NCBI GenBank assembly: GCA_016235745.1
Contig: JACRJA010000019.1
Span: 1 to 52,163, forward strand
Direction: 5' to 3'
Origin: Rhodocyclales bacterium
GTDB lineage: Bacteria > Pseudomonadota > Gammaproteobacteria > Burkholderiales > Rhodocyclaceae
Length of the DNA stretch: 52,163 nucleotides
Positions within the stretch are counted from its first letter, which is position 1. Each line of letters begins with the position of its first letter. Of the stretch, positions 43,096 to 51,692 are shown piece by piece. The notes below the pieces were generated by a model that made no database searches, was not told where the DNA came from, and saw only the letters and a list, made by a program, of their open reading frames with translations. The translations under genes and the position numbers were made by a program.

Positions 43096-43660
43096 GGTCG
43101 ACGAGCGGCTGGGGCAGGTGTTGCTCGCCCACGCCCGCGCCGCCATCACCGAGCATCTCACCGGCCGCCGTCTGCCCCGACCGGAAGATCCCCGCCTCGA
43201 CGCCCCCGGCGCCACCTTCGTCACGCTCACCGAAGAGGGGGCGCTGCGCGGCTGCATCGGCTCGGTGCGCGCGCAGCGGCCGCTGCGCCAGGACATCGCC
43301 GAGAATGCGGTCGCCGCCGCCACCCGCGATCCGCGCTTTCCTCCGCTCACGCCCGATGAGCTGCCCCATATCCGCATCGAGGTCTCCTTGCTCTCCCCCC
43401 TCGAATTCCTCGAATTCCGCGACGAGGAAGATCTGCTGGCGCAGCTTCGCCCCGGCATCGACGGCCTGATGATCTTCTCCGGCTGCAACGCCGCCACCTT
43501 CCTGCCCCAGGTATGGGAAGAGATCCCCGATCCGCACCACTTCCTCGCCGCCCTCAAGCTCAAGGCGGGGCTCGACCCGCGCCGCCCCGCGCGCACGCTC
43601 ATGGCTGCGCGCTACACGGTGGCCAAGTGGAAAGAACCCTTGCCCGCCGGAGTCTTGTAA
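43073..43660 (+). CDS. amrA: AmmeMemoRadiSam system protein A, AMMECR1-like (195 aa)
   Basis: AMMECR1-domain protein. The characteristic FVTLTEEGALRGCIGSVRAQRPL motif lies near residues 48-70, followed by NAVAAATRDPRFPPLTPDEL and IEVSLLSPLEFLEF. The function is unknown; in human relatives the LRGCIG motif is essential. A very strong GAGGAGG site lies inside the end of amrB, and the stop shares a base with the amrS start. Confidence 0.93.
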   Translation: MEPKPSIEVDERLGQVLLAHARAAITEHLTGRRLPRPEDPRLDAPGATFVTLTEEGALRGCIGSVRAQRPLRQDIAENAVAAATRDPRFPPLTPDELPHIRIEVSLLSPLEFLEFRDEEDLLAQLRPGIDGLMIFSGCNAATFLPQVWEEIPDPHHFLAALKLKAGLDPRRPARTLMAARYTVAKWKEPLPAGVL

Positions 43661-44733
43661 TGAACAGCCCTGCCCGTTACTACCGTGCGCTGCCCGACGG
43701 GCGGCTCGAGTGCGTGCTGTGCCCGCGCCGCTGCAAACTGCGGGAAGGGCAGCATGGCGCTTGCCTAGTGCGCGCCAACCTCGGCGGCCAGATGGTGCTC
43801 ACCACCTACGGCCGCTCGAGCGGCTTTTGCATCGACCCCATCGAGAAGAAACCGCTCAACCACTTCTACCCCGGCACGGCGGTGCTCTCCTTCGGCACGG
43901 CCGGCTGTAACCTCGCCTGCAAGTACTGCCAGAACTGGTCGATCTCGGCCGCCAAGGAGCTCGACGCCACGCTCGACGATTCCGGCACGCCCGAAGCCAT
44001 CGTGGCCGCGGCGCTCGCCTACGGCGCCCAGGGGCTCGCCTTCACCTACAAGGACCCCATCATTTTCGCTGAATATGCCATCGACTGCGCCGTGCTGGCG
44101 CGCCAGCACGGCCTTTATACGGTGGCCGTGACCAACGGCTACATCGAAGCGGGAGCCCGCGAGGAGTTCTTCGCGCCGATGGACGCGGCCAACGTCGACC
44201 TCAAAGGCTTCACCGAGGAATTCTACTTCCGCCATTGCGGCGGCAAACTCCAGCCGGTGCTCGACACCCTGTGCTACCTCGTGCACCACACCAAGGTGTG
44301 GGTGGAAATCACCACGCTCCTCATCCCTGGCCTCAACGATGGCGAAAGCGAGATCCGCGCCCTGTCGCGCTGGGTGCACGACGAGCTCGCGCCCACCGTT
44401 CCCCTTCATTTCACCGCCTTCTTCCCCGCCTTCAAGATGCTCGACCGTCCGCCCACGCCGCCGCAGACGCTGGTGCGGGCGCGGGCCATCGCCCGCGAAG
44501 AAGGGCTCGTGTATGTCTATACCGGCAACGTCCGTGATCGCGAGGGGGCGACGACCTACTGCCCCGACTGCGGCACGCTGCTCATCGAGCGCGACGGCTA
44601 CCTCATCCGGCGCTATACCCTCACCGCCGAGGGACACTGCCCCAGCTGCGGCCGCGAGATCGAGGGGCGTTTTGCCGCCGCCCCGGGGCACTTCGGCAAC
44701 CGGCGCATCCCGATCGTGCTGGGCGCCGGCTGA
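43660..44733 (+). CDS. amrS: AmmeMemoRadiSam system radical SAM enzyme (357 aa)
   Basis: Radical SAM protein with the cluster motif CNLACKYCQNW (C83, C87, C90) and an N-terminal cysteine set CVLCPRRCKLREGQHGAC (PflA-like). Further conserved pieces are YTVAVTNGYIE, ANVDLKGF and LIPGLNDGESEI. A C-terminal zinc-ribbon-like pair is seen in YCPDCGTLLIER and CPSCGREI. It may modify a substrate presented by the A and B proteins; nothing about the substrate is visible. The gene starts within the amrA stop (TAATG). Confidence 0.94.
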   Translation: MNSPARYYRALPDGRLECVLCPRRCKLREGQHGACLVRANLGGQMVLTTYGRSSGFCIDPIEKKPLNHFYPGTAVLSFGTAGCNLACKYCQNWSISAAKELDATLDDSGTPEAIVAAALAYGAQGLAFTYKDPIIFAEYAIDCAVLARQHGLYTVAVTNGYIEAGAREEFFAPMDAANVDLKGFTEEFYFRHCGGKLQPVLDTLCYLVHHTKVWVEITTLLIPGLNDGESEIRALSRWVHDELAPTVPLHFTAFFPAFKMLDRPPTPPQTLVRARAIAREEGLVYVYTGNVRDREGATTYCPDCGTLLIERDGYLIRRYTLTAEGHCPSCGREIEGRFAAAPGHFGNRRIPIVLGAG

Positions 44734-44745
44734 AGGAAGCGGATC

Positions 44746-45495
44746 ATGTCTTCGCCTTCACCCCCTGCCGTAGCAGCGCCCCTGGAGGAAAAGGCGCCGC
44801 ACCGCCCGACGGACGTCCTTACGCGGCAAGAGCACCCCCCGTGGGCCTCCTGCGTCCAGGCGATCCGGCTCAAGGTCGGGGAGCGGCACTGGCTCGACGT
44901 CTCGTTTTCCCTGCCAGGGCAGATGCGCGCCTTCGTCCTCCTCCTCGAGACCCACCAAGGAGCGCTCCAGAACCAGGCCCTGGCGCAAGCGCTCGGCGAG
45001 CGCGGCTTCGGCACCCTGACGGCCTGCCTGCTCACCCCCGAGGAGCGCAGCAATGCCGAGGAGCTCTCCTGGCGCGTCAACGATCTCACCGAGCGCGCTG
45101 CCGTCGTCCTCGAATGGCTGCGCCACCAGCCTTTCCTCGATCCCCTGCCCTTGGCTGCCGCGGGTTGGCACACCGCCGCCGCCGTGCTGATCCGGCTCGC
45201 GGCGCACGAGGCGAAAACTTTTTACGCCCTTTCCTGTCTGGAAGGGCGAATCGACTTGGCCGGTGCCGGTCCGCTCATCAAGCTGAGCGTGCCGATCCAG
45301 CTCTTGACCGCCGTAAACACCGACGACAAACCGAACACTGCCGCGTGGCCCCACATCACTGCCGAAAAACGCTGGGAACGCTTGCCTCCTCCGCCTGCCA
45401 AGGGCGCATGGCCGGAGGCGATCGCACTCACCTGCGAGTGGTTCGAACGCCATCTGCCCGCCGCGCCTTCGTCCCTGGCGGCAGCGGCGGGTTAG
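44746..45495 (+). CDS. Degenerate alpha/beta-hydrolase-like protein (249 aa)
   Basis: Residues about 35-240 follow the order of a dienelactone-hydrolase-type alpha/beta fold: LDVSFSLPGQMRAFVLLLE, FGTLTACLLTPEE, then AVVLEWLRHQPFL and a nucleophile-elbow position. The elbow reads LAAAGWHTAAAVLIRLA, without the GxSxG serine, so hydrolase activity is doubtful. PIQLLTAVNTDD could be the later core strand. It begins 12 bases after amrS behind GAAGGAAG, so it is co-transcribed with the AmmeMemoRadiSam genes. The fold assignment is from pattern reading and should be held loosely. Confidence 0.6.
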   Translation: MSSPSPPAVAAPLEEKAPHRPTDVLTRQEHPPWASCVQAIRLKVGERHWLDVSFSLPGQMRAFVLLLETHQGALQNQALAQALGERGFGTLTACLLTPEERSNAEELSWRVNDLTERAAVVLEWLRHQPFLDPLPLAAAGWHTAAAVLIRLAAHEAKTFYALSCLEGRIDLAGAGPLIKLSVPIQLLTAVNTDDKPNTAAWPHITAEKRWERLPPPPAKGAWPEAIALTCEWFERHLPAAPSSLAAAAG

Positions 45496-45498
45496 AAT
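45493..45498 (+). promoter_or_regulatory. -10 element for mfd
   Basis: TAGAAT overlaps the stop codon of the hydrolase-like gene and lies 37 bases before the mfd ATG. No matching -35 is evident, and no Shine-Dalgarno sequence precedes the mfd start. Confidence 0.35.
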
Positions 45499-45535
45499 CC
45501 CCTTTTCGGCCAGACCCTTTGCCCCTGATCCCCGA

Positions 45536-48500
45536 ATGACCCGAACCCTCCTTCCCGTGCTCGAGCGGCTGCGCTGGCCGCAAGCCGGCCAGACCTTCCG
45601 TTTCCCGCCTCTGGCCGGCAGCGCCGACGCGCTCCTCGTCGCCGCGCTCGCTGGCCGCAAGCGCCCTCTGGTGGTGGTGAGCGCCTCGCCTCTGGACGCA
45701 CAACGCCTTGCCGAAGAAGTGCGGTTCTTCGCGCCGCAGCTGCGCACGCGGCTCTTCCCCGACTGGGAGACGCTGCCTTACGACCCTTTCTCGCCGCACC
45801 AGGACCTCGTCTCCGAGCGCATCGCCACCCTCTACGCCCTCACCCAAGGAACGCTCGACCTCGTGTTCGTCGCCGCCGCCACGGCGCTCGGGCGCCTGCC
45901 GCCGCCCGGCTTCATCGCCTCGCACACCTTCTCGCTGCGGCAAGGCGCAGCGCTCGAGCTCGAGGGACTGCGCCGGCAGCTGGCGCTGGCCGGGTACGAG
46001 CCAGTGGCCCAGGTGCTGCGTCCCGGCGAATTCGCCGTGCGCGGCGGTATCGTCGATCTCTTCCCCATGGGCGCGCCGCTGCCCTACCGCATCGAGCTCT
46101 TCGACGAGGAGATCGAGCGCATCAAGACCTTCGACCCCGACTCCCAGCGCACGCTCTACCCCGTGCCCGAGATCGAACTGCTGCCGGCGCGCGAATTTCC
46201 CACCGACGAGGGCGGCCGCACCACCTTCCGCCGACGCTTCCGCGAGATCTTCGAGGGCGACCCGAGCCGCATCGCCCTCTACAAGGACGTCAGCCAGGGC
46301 GTGTGGCCGGCCGGCATCGAGTACTACCTGCCGCTTTTCTTCGACGAGACGGCCACCCTCTTCGACTACGTGGGCGCGGAAGCGACCTGGCTGCTCCACG
46401 GCGACTGCCCGGGGGCGATCGCCGCCTTCTGGCAGGAGCTGGAAGCGCGCCATCGCCTGCTGGGCGGGGATCGCAGCCGCCCCATCCTGCCGCCTTCCTC
46501 GCTTTTCCTCGACGCCGAAGCGTTCTACACCGCCCTGAAAACGGTGCCGCGCTTCGAGCTGCGCCGCGACGGGGCCGAGTCCGAAGAGGCCCGCACCCCG
46601 CCGCCGGCGGCGATCGATGCGCGCGCGCCCAAGCCCCTTGCGGCGCTGCAGGAAGCGGTGCAGGCCGCCACCACGGCGGGCGAGCGGGTGCTCTTGGTCG
46701 CCCAGACGCCGGGACGGCGCGAGACGCTGCTCGAGCGCCTGCGCGAGGCGGGGCTGGAGCCAGCGCTCGTCGAGCATTGGGCAGCCTTCCTCGCCAGCGA
46801 GGTGCCGCTCGCCCTCACCGTGGGACCGCTCGAGCGCGGGTTTGCCCTGCCGTCCGCCCGGCTCCTCGTCTATACCGAAGGGGAACTCTTCACCAGCGGC
46901 GCCAAGCCCCGCAGCCGGCGCGCCGCCAGCAAGGCCGTCACCCCCGAGGGCTGGATCAAGGACCTCGCCGAACTCACGCCCGGCGCGCCGGTGGTGCACG
47001 AGGAGTACGGCATCGGCCGCTACCTGGGGCTGGTGCGCATGCCTGTAGGGGCGGACGAGGGCGAATTCCTCCAGCTCGAATACGCTGGCGGCGACAAGCT
47101 CTACGTGCCCGTGGCCCAGCTGCACCTCGTGTCGCGCTATCTCGGCGCCGACCCCGAGCACGTCGAGCTGCACCGCCTCGGCTCCGGCCAGTGGGAAAAA
47201 GCCAAACGCAAGGCCGCCGAACAGGCGCGCGACACCGCCGCCGAGCTGCTCGCTCTCTACGCCCAGCGCGCCGCGCGTCCCGGCTTCGTCTTCGGCTTCG
47301 ACGAACGCGACTACGAGGCTTTCTGCGCCGGCTTCCCCTTCGAGACCACGCCGGACCAGCAGGCGGCCATCGACGCCGTGCTTGCCGACATGCGTTCCGC
47401 CAAGCCGATGGATCGGCTGGTGTGCGGCGACGTAGGCTTTGGCAAGACCGAGGTGGCGCTGCGGGCCGCGTTTGCCGCCGTAGCCAGTGGCAAGCAGGTG
47501 GTGATCCTCACCCCCACCACCCTGCTCGCCGAACAGCACTTCCAAACCTTCTCCGACCGCTTCGCCGACTGGCCGGTACGCCTCGTCGAACTCTCGCGCC
47601 TGCGCTCGGCCAAGGAGCAGAAAGAGGCGCTAGCGGGACTGGCCGAAGGGCGCATCGACATCGCCATCGGCACGCACCGGCTGCTGCAGCCCGACGTACA
47701 CTTCGCCCGCCTGGGGCTGGTGATCATCGACGAGGAACACCGCTTCGGCGTGCGGCAGAAAGAGGCGATGAAGCGGCTACGCCAGGAAGTCGACGTGCTC
47801 ACCCTCACCGCCACGCCCATCCCGCGCACGCTGGGGATGGCGCTCGAAGGGCTGCGCGACTTCTCCGTCATCGCCACCGCGCCGCAAAAGCGCCTGGCGG
47901 TGAAGACCTTCGTCGCGCCGCGCTCGGAAGGGCTCATCCGCGAGGCGGTGCTGCGCGAATTCAAGCGCGGCGGCCAGGTGTATTTCATCCACAACGAAGT
48001 GCGCACGATCGAGAACGTGCGCGAAGAACTCGAACGGCTGCTGCCCATGGCGCGTATCGTCGTCGGCCACGGACAGATGTCCGAGCGCGAGCTCGAACGC
48101 GTCATGCGCGACTTCACGCACCAGCGCGCCAATCTGCTGCTGTGCACCACCATCATCGAGACCGGCATCGACATCCCCACGGCCAACACCATCCTGATCG
48201 ACCGCGCCGACCGCTTCGGGCTCGCCCAGCTGCACCAGCTGCGCGGCCGCGTCGGACGCAGCCACCATCAAGCCTACGCCTACCTCCTCACCGATCCCCA
48301 CGTCAAGCCCAGTGCCCAGGCGCAGAAGCGGCTCGAAGCCATCGCCCAGCTCGAAGACCTCGGCTCGGGCTTTTATCTGGCCATGCACGACCTGGAGATC
48401 CGCGGCGCGGGCGAGGTGCTGGGGGAAGAACAATCGGGCGAGATCCAGCGCGTGGGCTTCTCCCTCTACAGCCGCATGCTGGAAGAAGCCGTGCGCCGGC

Positions 48501-49000
48501 TCAAGAGCGGGCAGGAGCCGGGCGATCTCACCCGCCCTTTTCGCACCGTGGCCGAGATCAACCTACACGCCCCGGCGCTACTGCCCGACGACTACTGCCC
48601 GGACGTGGGCGTGCGGCTCGAGCTCTACAAGCGCCTGGCCGAGGCCGACAGCGAAGCGGCGCTGCAGGAGCTCACCGAAGAGCTCGTCGATCGCTTCGGT
48701 CCGCTGCCGCCGCAGACGCGCACCCTGGTGGCCACCCACCGCCTGCGGCTCGCGCTCGCCCCCTGTGGCGTAGCCAAGGTCGACGCGAGCGACAAAAGCC
48801 TCAGCGTGCAGTTCTCGCCCGATGCCCCCATCGATCCGGCCAAGGTGGTGGCGCTCATCCAGCGCGACCGCAGCGTCAAAATGGCCGGACCCGACCGGCT
48901 GGTGCAGACGCGCCCCACCGCCGACGTGGACTCCCGCGTGCGTGCAGTGCGCGAGCTCGTCGCGCGCGTGCTCGCCCCACAGGCCGCCGAAACCGTATAA
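45536..49000 (+). CDS. mfd: Transcription-repair coupling factor Mfd (1154 aa)
   Basis: DNA translocase that removes RNA polymerase stalled at lesions and recruits UvrA. The N-terminal UvrB-homology part (LFPDWETLPYDPFSPHQDL, VRGGIVDLFPMG) is followed by the polymerase-interacting domain (VHEEYGIGRYLGL). The RecG-like motor has Walker A GDVGFGKTE near residue 632, DEEH near 731, LTATPIPRTL, and QLRGRVGRS. A C-terminal TRCF domain ends near 1150. Full length for the family. Confidence 0.97.
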   Translation: MTRTLLPVLERLRWPQAGQTFRFPPLAGSADALLVAALAGRKRPLVVVSASPLDAQRLAEEVRFFAPQLRTRLFPDWETLPYDPFSPHQDLVSERIATLYALTQGTLDLVFVAAATALGRLPPPGFIASHTFSLRQGAALELEGLRRQLALAGYEPVAQVLRPGEFAVRGGIVDLFPMGAPLPYRIELFDEEIERIKTFDPDSQRTLYPVPEIELLPAREFPTDEGGRTTFRRRFREIFEGDPSRIALYKDVSQGVWPAGIEYYLPLFFDETATLFDYVGAEATWLLHGDCPGAIAAFWQELEARHRLLGGDRSRPILPPSSLFLDAEAFYTALKTVPRFELRRDGAESEEARTPPPAAIDARAPKPLAALQEAVQAATTAGERVLLVAQTPGRRETLLERLREAGLEPALVEHWAAFLASEVPLALTVGPLERGFALPSARLLVYTEGELFTSGAKPRSRRAASKAVTPEGWIKDLAELTPGAPVVHEEYGIGRYLGLVRMPVGADEGEFLQLEYAGGDKLYVPVAQLHLVSRYLGADPEHVELHRLGSGQWEKAKRKAAEQARDTAAELLALYAQRAARPGFVFGFDERDYEAFCAGFPFETTPDQQAAIDAVLADMRSAKPMDRLVCGDVGFGKTEVALRAAFAAVASGKQVVILTPTTLLAEQHFQTFSDRFADWPVRLVELSRLRSAKEQKEALAGLAEGRIDIAIGTHRLLQPDVHFARLGLVIIDEEHRFGVRQKEAMKRLRQEVDVLTLTATPIPRTLGMALEGLRDFSVIATAPQKRLAVKTFVAPRSEGLIREAVLREFKRGGQVYFIHNEVRTIENVREELERLLPMARIVVGHGQMSERELERVMRDFTHQRANLLLCTTIIETGIDIPTANTILIDRADRFGLAQLHQLRGRVGRSHHQAYAYLLTDPHVKPSAQAQKRLEAIAQLEDLGSGFYLAMHDLEIRGAGEVLGEEQSGEIQRVGFSLYSRMLEEAVRRLKSGQEPGDLTRPFRTVAEINLHAPALLPDDYCPDVGVRLELYKRLAEADSEAALQELTEELVDRFGPLPPQTRTLVATHRLRLALAPCGVAKVDASDKSLSVQFSPDAPIDPAKVVALIQRDRSVKMAGPDRLVQTRPTADVDSRVRAVRELVARVLAPQAAETV

Positions 49001-49001
49001 T
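48996..49001 (+). promoter_or_regulatory. -10 element for the DAHP synthase gene
   Basis: A consensus TATAAT overlaps the mfd stop codon, 27 bases before the aroG ATG. No -35 hexamer was recognised. Confidence 0.45.
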
Positions 49002-49028
49002 TCCCTTTTTGGCAGGACGCCCCGACCC

Positions 49029-50102
49029 ATGAGCAACCCGCTGCTGGAAAACACCAACATCGAGCGCTTCGATCCCATGCCCTCGCCGGCTGAGATCAAG
49101 GCGCAGCACCCTCTGAGCGAGCGCGCCGCGGCCACGGTCGCGCAGGCGCGCCAGACCCTCGTCGACATCCTCGAGCGGCGCGATCCGCGGCTCTTCGTCG
49201 TCGTCGGTCCCTGCTCCATCCACGACCCGGTCGCCGGGCTCGACTACGCCCGTCGGCTCGCCGCGCTTGCCCGGGAAGTCGCCGAGACCCTGGTGCTGGT
49301 GATGCGCGTCTACTTCGAAAAACCGCGCACCGCCACCGGCTGGAAAGGCTACATCAACGACCCCTTCCTCGACGACAGCTTCCGCATCGACGTGGGCATG
49401 GCGCGCGCCCGCGAGTTCCTGCTCGCCGTCAACGAACTGGGACTACCGGCGGCCACCGAGGCGCTCGATCCCATCGCGCCGCAGTACTACGGCGACCTCA
49501 TCTCGTGGACGGCGATCGGCGCGCGCACGGTCGAATCGCAGACGCACCGCGAGATGGCCTCCGGCCTGTCCACCCCGGTCGGGTTCAAAAACTCCACCGA
49601 TGGCAGCCTGGAAGTGGCCGTCAACGCCATCGTCTCGGCCTCGCGCCCGCATGCCTTCCTCGGCATCGACGAAGAAGGCCGCACCGCCATCGTGCGCACC
49701 CGCGGCAACCGTCACGGCCACCTCGTGCTGCGCGGCGGCGGCGGACGCCCCAACTACGACTCGGTCTCGGTCTCTCTGGCGGAACAGGCGCTCGCCAAGG
49801 CAGGGCTGCCGGTGAACCTCGTCGTCGACTGCTCGCACGCCAACTCGTGGAAGAAACCCGAATTCCAGCCGCTGGTGTTGAAAGACGTGGTGCACCAGAT
49901 CCGCGAGGGCAACCGCTCCATCGTCGGCGTGATGCTCGAGAGCTTCCTCGAAGCCGGCAACCAGCCCTTCCCCGCCCCGCCCTCACAGCTCAAGTACGGC
50001 TGCTCGATCACCGACCCGTGCATCGACTGGGACACCACCGCCGCCATCCTGCGCTCGGCGCATGCGGTGCTGCGCGAGGTGCTACCCCAGCGAGGGCACT
50101 GA
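49029..50102 (+). CDS. aroG: Class I DAHP synthase (357 aa)
   Basis: First enzyme of the shikimate pathway, joining phosphoenolpyruvate and erythrose 4-phosphate. Motifs are VVVGPCSIHDPVAGLDYA, MRVYFEKPRTATGWKGYINDP, WTAIGARTVESQTHREMASGLS, GFKNSTDGSLEVAVNA, RGGGGRPNYD and VDCSHANSWKKPE. This is the AroF/G/H type, usually feedback-regulated by an aromatic amino acid; which one cannot be read safely here. The stop shares a base with the serB start. Confidence 0.95.
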   Translation: MSNPLLENTNIERFDPMPSPAEIKAQHPLSERAAATVAQARQTLVDILERRDPRLFVVVGPCSIHDPVAGLDYARRLAALAREVAETLVLVMRVYFEKPRTATGWKGYINDPFLDDSFRIDVGMARAREFLLAVNELGLPAATEALDPIAPQYYGDLISWTAIGARTVESQTHREMASGLSTPVGFKNSTDGSLEVAVNAIVSASRPHAFLGIDEEGRTAIVRTRGNRHGHLVLRGGGGRPNYDSVSVSLAEQALAKAGLPVNLVVDCSHANSWKKPEFQPLVLKDVVHQIREGNRSIVGVMLESFLEAGNQPFPAPPSQLKYGCSITDPCIDWDTTAAILRSAHAVLREVLPQRGH

Positions 50103-50923
50103 TGCCGCCTCTGCGCCTGCTCGCCACCCCGGCGGCGCACGAGTGGCTGGCGCGGCAGCGCGTGGCGGTAAGCGCGCGCGGCGCCTTCCTCGAGCTCGCC
50201 CTGCCGGAACGCACCGCCGAATTCGACCGCGAACTCTGCGCCCTCGGCGCCGACTGGGCCTGGCTCGACGAGGACGTCGCCCCAAGCTGGCGGGCCTTCC
50301 GGCTCTTCGTCACCGACATGGACTCGACGCTCATCGCCATCGAGTGTATCGACGAGATCGCCGATCTGGCCGGCCTCAAGCCCGAAGTCGCCCGCATCAC
50401 CGAAGCGGCCATGCAGGGCGAGCTCGACTTTCGCCAAGCGCTCGACGCACGCGTGGCGCTGCTGGCCGGCATTCCGCTAGCGCGGCTGGAAGCGCTCTAC
50501 CGCGAACGGGTGCGGCTCAACCCCGGCGCAGCGCGGCTGGTGGCGGCGCTCAAGGGAAACGGCTGCCGCTGCGTGCTCGTCTCCGGCGGCTTCACCTTCT
50601 TCACCGAGCGGCTCGCGCGCGAGCTCGGTTTCGACGAAGCCCACGCCAACGTACTCGAAGCCAAAGACGGCCTCCTCACCGGACGGCTCGTCGGGCCCGT
50701 GATCGACGCCGCCTCCAAGGCCGCCATCCTGCGCACCGCCGCCGCGCGGCTGGGGGCGACCCGGCGCGAGATCCTTGCCGCCGGCGACGGAGCCAACGAC
50801 CTCGCCATGCTCGCCCTCGCCGGCACGCGCCTTGCCTGGCGGCCCAAGCCGCGCATCCTCCCCCACGTCAACGTCATCAGCATGACGCAGGGGCTGGACA
50901 CCGTGCTCGAACTTCTGCCCTAG
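50102..50923 (+). CDS. serB: Phosphoserine phosphatase SerB (273 aa)
   Basis: HAD-family enzyme completing serine synthesis. The nucleophile motif is FVTDMDSTLIAIECIDEIAD, motif II is VLVSGGFTFFTERLA, and motif III/IV GDGANDLAMLALAG. The N-terminal 65 residues are a shortened variant of the ACT-like region seen in E. coli SerB. It overlaps aroG by one base (TGATG), so the two are co-expressed. Alternative HAD specificities are less likely given the DMDSTLI and CIDEIAD signature. Confidence 0.94.
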   Translation: MPPLRLLATPAAHEWLARQRVAVSARGAFLELALPERTAEFDRELCALGADWAWLDEDVAPSWRAFRLFVTDMDSTLIAIECIDEIADLAGLKPEVARITEAAMQGELDFRQALDARVALLAGIPLARLEALYRERVRLNPGAARLVAALKGNGCRCVLVSGGFTFFTERLARELGFDEAHANVLEAKDGLLTGRLVGPVIDAASKAAILRTAAARLGATRREILAAGDGANDLAMLALAGTRLAWRPKPRILPHVNVISMTQGLDTVLELLP

Positions 50924-51089
50924 CAGACTGCCGGACTTGCAGTTGCCAGACGTCGTTTTGAGCGGCTCTGTGCGTTAGGCTACCGGCTTTTGAGCGTCAG
51001 CCGACTGCTCAGTGAGCCTGGAGCGCCTTCAACGGCACCCAAAGAGCACTAGGCCTTCATCGGGAGAAAAGGTTCTCACGCCGTCATTT
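50924..51089. other. Spacer between serB and the IS1182-type remnant
   Basis: No gene or clear terminator is seen. The stretch probably contains the outer end of the insertion sequence, but no inverted repeat pair was identified. Confidence 0.4.
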
Positions 51090-51530
51090 TCAAGTCATTT
51101 TCAACACATTCATCCGTTTCACATTCCACGCCAGCGCAGCCAACGTCCATTCGTCCGTAACCTTCTCCAGCCCCCTCATCAAGGACTGTCTCAGACCCTT
51201 CACCTGTTTGATCATTCCGAATACGGGCTCCACCGTTTGTTTTCGCAGCGCATACAGAGCTCACCGGGATTGGGTGGCTAACCGGTGCTTCCTCTGCGTC
51301 ACCGGGCCGTCCGTGACCGGTGCCGGATCATCGGGTGCGAACCGATCAAACACGGATAAGTGGTGTTGATCTCGGGCCAGCGCCAGTAACGGCTTCCAGG
51401 GAGATCCGGCCCAGCTTCGCCAGGTTCATTTCCCGCTCCAGCAGCAGAACCTGCACGAACAGGGACTCAATCTGGGGAAGGAAGCGACGGCGAAAGGCTG
51501 CGATCTGTCGTGAGATAGCCCGGTTACCTC
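51090..51530 (-). pseudogene. Decayed IS1182-family transposase
   Basis: Pieces of one transposase are found on the minus strand in order. At about 51520-51391 the reading is AISRQIAAFRRRFLPQIESLFVQVLLLEREMN and KLGRISLE, the N-terminal third. At 51350-51265 a short charged piece follows. At 51262-51090 the conserved C-terminal DDE segment reads ALYALRKQTVEPVFGMIKQ, then RGLEKVTDEWTLAALAWNVKRM and a stop. Frames change between the pieces, an in-frame TGA lies just before ALYALRK, and much of the middle is missing. The gene cannot be functional. Confidence 0.8.
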
Positions 51531-51646
51531 AAAAACAAACTGCCCTCATCAACACCTGCGTGCTGGCGCGGGCTTGTGCCGATAGCTAAGTGTATCTCCG
51601 TTACAAAAAACCAAGGAAAAATCTGCAACAACATGCCATATTGCTA

Positions 51647-51674
51647 TTGACACCCCCGGTTGCAGTTTCATAAT
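51647..51674 (+). promoter_or_regulatory. Strong sigma-70 promoter before the truncated ABC exporter
   Basis: A perfect TTGACA is separated by 16 bp from CATAAT. Transcription would begin near 51681, about 12 bases before the ATG at 51693. It stands between the decayed insertion sequence and the exporter fragment. Confidence 0.6.
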
Positions 51675-51692
51675 TCGTTTGTCGTGACAACA

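Noticed and set aside
45428-47545. 705-codon minus-strand frame inside mfd
   Set aside because: Arg/Gly/Glu-rich shadow; mfd on the plus strand is full-length with all motor motifs.
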